Assembly (NCBI RefSeq): GCF_017654505.1
Contig: NC_054537.1
Location: 66,694,645-66,758,644, forward strand
From: Polyodon spathula
Taxonomy: Eukaryota; Chordata; Actinopteri; Acipenseriformes; Polyodontidae
Reading direction: 5' to 3'
Length of the DNA: 64,000 bases
This document shows positions 62,386 to 64,000 of this stretch, piece after piece. A program made the translations under genes and the position numbers. The notes beneath the pieces were generated by a model. It saw only the letters and a list, made by a program, of their open reading frames with translations. It did no database searches and was not told the DNA's origin. How positions within the stretch are numbered: the stretch's first letter is position 1; every line of letters starts with the position of its first letter.

Positions 62386-63865
62386 TTTAAAGCAGCAGGT
62401 AATGTCCTATGGGTTAGTTACACTAATGAGTTAATAAAAGACATTTGAATGCACTCATATTTTTTCCAACATATTTGACGTGTTATCAAAATACATTAAC
62501 ACAAGACATGATTTCATAATATATTCGGGAAGAGATAAAGTTACCATGCTTTGGAAATGGGGCCTTATGACTTAATAAAACATTTTTTACAGTACAGTCA
62601 GAAACTAGAAACTAACAAAACCGGTGTCACAGAGCTTTGCTTAAGGCAATGTGTGTTGAGGTCTGCAGTGATTATAATGTGTTTCCTTTTTGAAAAATCG
62701 GAAATCTTCAGTTAAGAATGAGACACTTTAACCGAAGAGGGGTTTTATAAGGACTATGGAATTAGAAATGTGCAGACCGCCTATTTAGATCAGAGGAGCT
62801 CTGCTGGTGAGACAATAATATCCTAAATGCTTTTAGAGGTATAGGTTCCCGCCATCTTTTCACAGGGCTTTGACAATATTCAATTAAGCGAAAGCGATTT
62901 TGGAATACAGATGTACAGAATCTCTAGCAAAAATATCAGAACACAACCAAACACTTAAAATTAATCAAACTGTAGTAAAATAAAATAAAATACACATAAA
63001 TTGTGCAGTTTTTATTTTCTGAGTCATTCTGAACCTGCAACACTCAAAGAATATGAAAGTGAGTTCTCTGTTCACATTCAAATTTGGGGTTAATTTAAAG
63101 AGCTTCCAAGACAATCAGAGGATGTTGAGTGAAAACAGTAGAATATCAAAGTTGCATTTACACAGGGAAAAATCCTAATTTCATGCTACCTGTTTTTGTT
63201 GTTTGCTAAAAAGTATCAACTTCCCAACCTAATTCCTTCAATGACTATTCGTGAACTCTCTGGTGTCACACTTCAAAATGGCCAATGCGATACAATTGTC
63301 CCTTTAAGTGTACAACAATATTATCTGCCAACAATTTATTATATGGTGCATTTGGAATTATGATACAACAACATTTACAAAAGAATAATATAGATTCTAG
63401 AAAAAAAAAAAAAGGTAAAAAAATGTATCAGTGTGCTGCACAAAAACACAGACCAACTCTTATGAGGAAGACTGCCTACATCACTGTGTGTTTTATGAAG
63501 TTACTTTCCAAGAGCGTGATTAACTTAATGACCAAGTGGCTGGTCTGCTTTTGTTGTTATAAGGTTGAAATGCTTTTACATAGGTCACTGGTTCAAACTC
63601 CTGCTGGGGTTGACAGCCTAGATGTTAGTCTGAACTGAGTACAATCAAAAAGTCTTGCTGCCTATCCAGCAGGAACATAAATCTAACATCAGCCTCAAAT
63701 CCATAGTAGCTAACTCTTAGCACCAATGGACTATGACTGCTCAGTCAGTGATACAGTAAATATAATGCTTAAACCTCTCCTTATTAGAGTCTGATTTGCT
63801 GCTGGTAAAGCAAAACAGCTGACACAGCTAAGTACAATGTTGCATGTTGTCATCATAAAGCAGGA

Positions 63866-63867
<2 letters not shown>

Positions 63868-63897
<30 letters not shown>
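63868..63897. repeat. A30 homopolymer
   Basis: Thirty A bases after GGAAT. It could be the poly(A) tail of a retroposed sequence on the plus strand, but no recognisable body lies upstream. Confidence 0.9.
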
Positions 63898-63902
<5 letters not shown>

Positions 63903-64000
63903 TTTGGCCTAATGCAGCTAATAATGTCTACTTTAATGACAAAAACAGCAGTGGCTCTATTTATCTCACCCTTAATACCACGGTCTGAATGACACCAACA

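Larger units (their letters stand above)
38165..64000 (-). other. FHOD3 5' long intron, cut by window edge
   Basis: No FHOD3 exon was found from here to the window end, although the preceding coding segment of the family (ending QNYQNYILR) should be easy to see. The region holds only repeats, described separately, in AT-rich background. The stretches 39200-41400, 43600-47080, 48270-49970, 56580-57820 and 60600-61960 contain nothing I can assign beyond simple repeats. Confidence 0.6.

Noticed and set aside
63560..63620. Another tRNA-like patch (CACTGGTTCAAACTCC)
   Set aside because: Only the B-box-like string is present; there is no convincing head or body, so I did not annotate a SINE.
63965..64000. 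Possible end of an upstream FHOD3 exon (donor AAGG|GTGAGA)
   Set aside because: The translation before the donor does not resemble the expected QNYQNYILR end in any frame.

Overview
This window is vertebrate nuclear DNA. It is AT-rich, has long introns and canonical GT-AG exon borders, and is packed with transposon relics. The mixture of relics (Tc1/mariner, a non-autonomous hAT, a Gmr1-type Gypsy LTR element, a DIRS-like gag piece, CR1/L2-like LINEs and tRNA-derived SINEs) points to a ray-finned fish. The loose intron structure and SINE types would suit a non-teleost such as a sturgeon, paddlefish or gar, but that last step is inference.

The only host gene I can support is FHOD3, a formin that nucleates and bundles actin and is needed for sarcomere assembly in muscle. 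It lies on the minus strand and is partial. Eleven exons run from 38164 down to 3461. They encode much of the FH3/armadillo-repeat domain, the basic linker and the charged helical segment. The start of the gene (GTPase-binding domain and first part of FH3) should lie beyond base 64000. The FH1, FH2 and DAD parts should lie before base 1. Exon phases chain perfectly: 0, 1, 0, 0, then phase 2 at seven successive donors. The last six exons (99, 429, 75, 135, 135 and 51 nt) are therefore all symmetric, and any of them can be skipped without breaking the frame. Direct joining of 28959 to 8873 gives the familiar EKY junction, so the 99, 429 and 75 nt exons look like alternatively spliced cassettes.

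Layout: 1-3460 is intron carrying a hAT element with a perfect 8-bp target duplication. 3512-7197 is intron with a fold-back repeat and a Tc1 element. 7198-13366 is the cluster of symmetric exons. 13367-28958 is a 15.6 kb intron with a SINE, a LINE scrap and an unassigned GC-richer, CCAAT-rich segment. 28959-32030 holds four closely spaced exons. 32031-38069 is intron with a DIRS-like gag fragment. 38165-64000 is the start of a very long 5' intron. This last stretch holds a 194-bp tandem duplication, a CR1/L2-type LINE, a probable solo LTR, a 5.2-kb Gypsy element whose integrase lies upstream of reverse transcriptase, a GATATC-rich fold-back, a second Tc1 element set in microsatellite, and two more SINEs.

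I found no second host gene, no CRISPR array and no standard RNA gene. All transposon coding regions seen are broken. The most interesting points are the modular phase-2 exon block of FHOD3, the 111-bp pyrimidine microsatellite placed just before one of its acceptors, and the Gmr1-type domain order with its internal deletion and damaged active sites.
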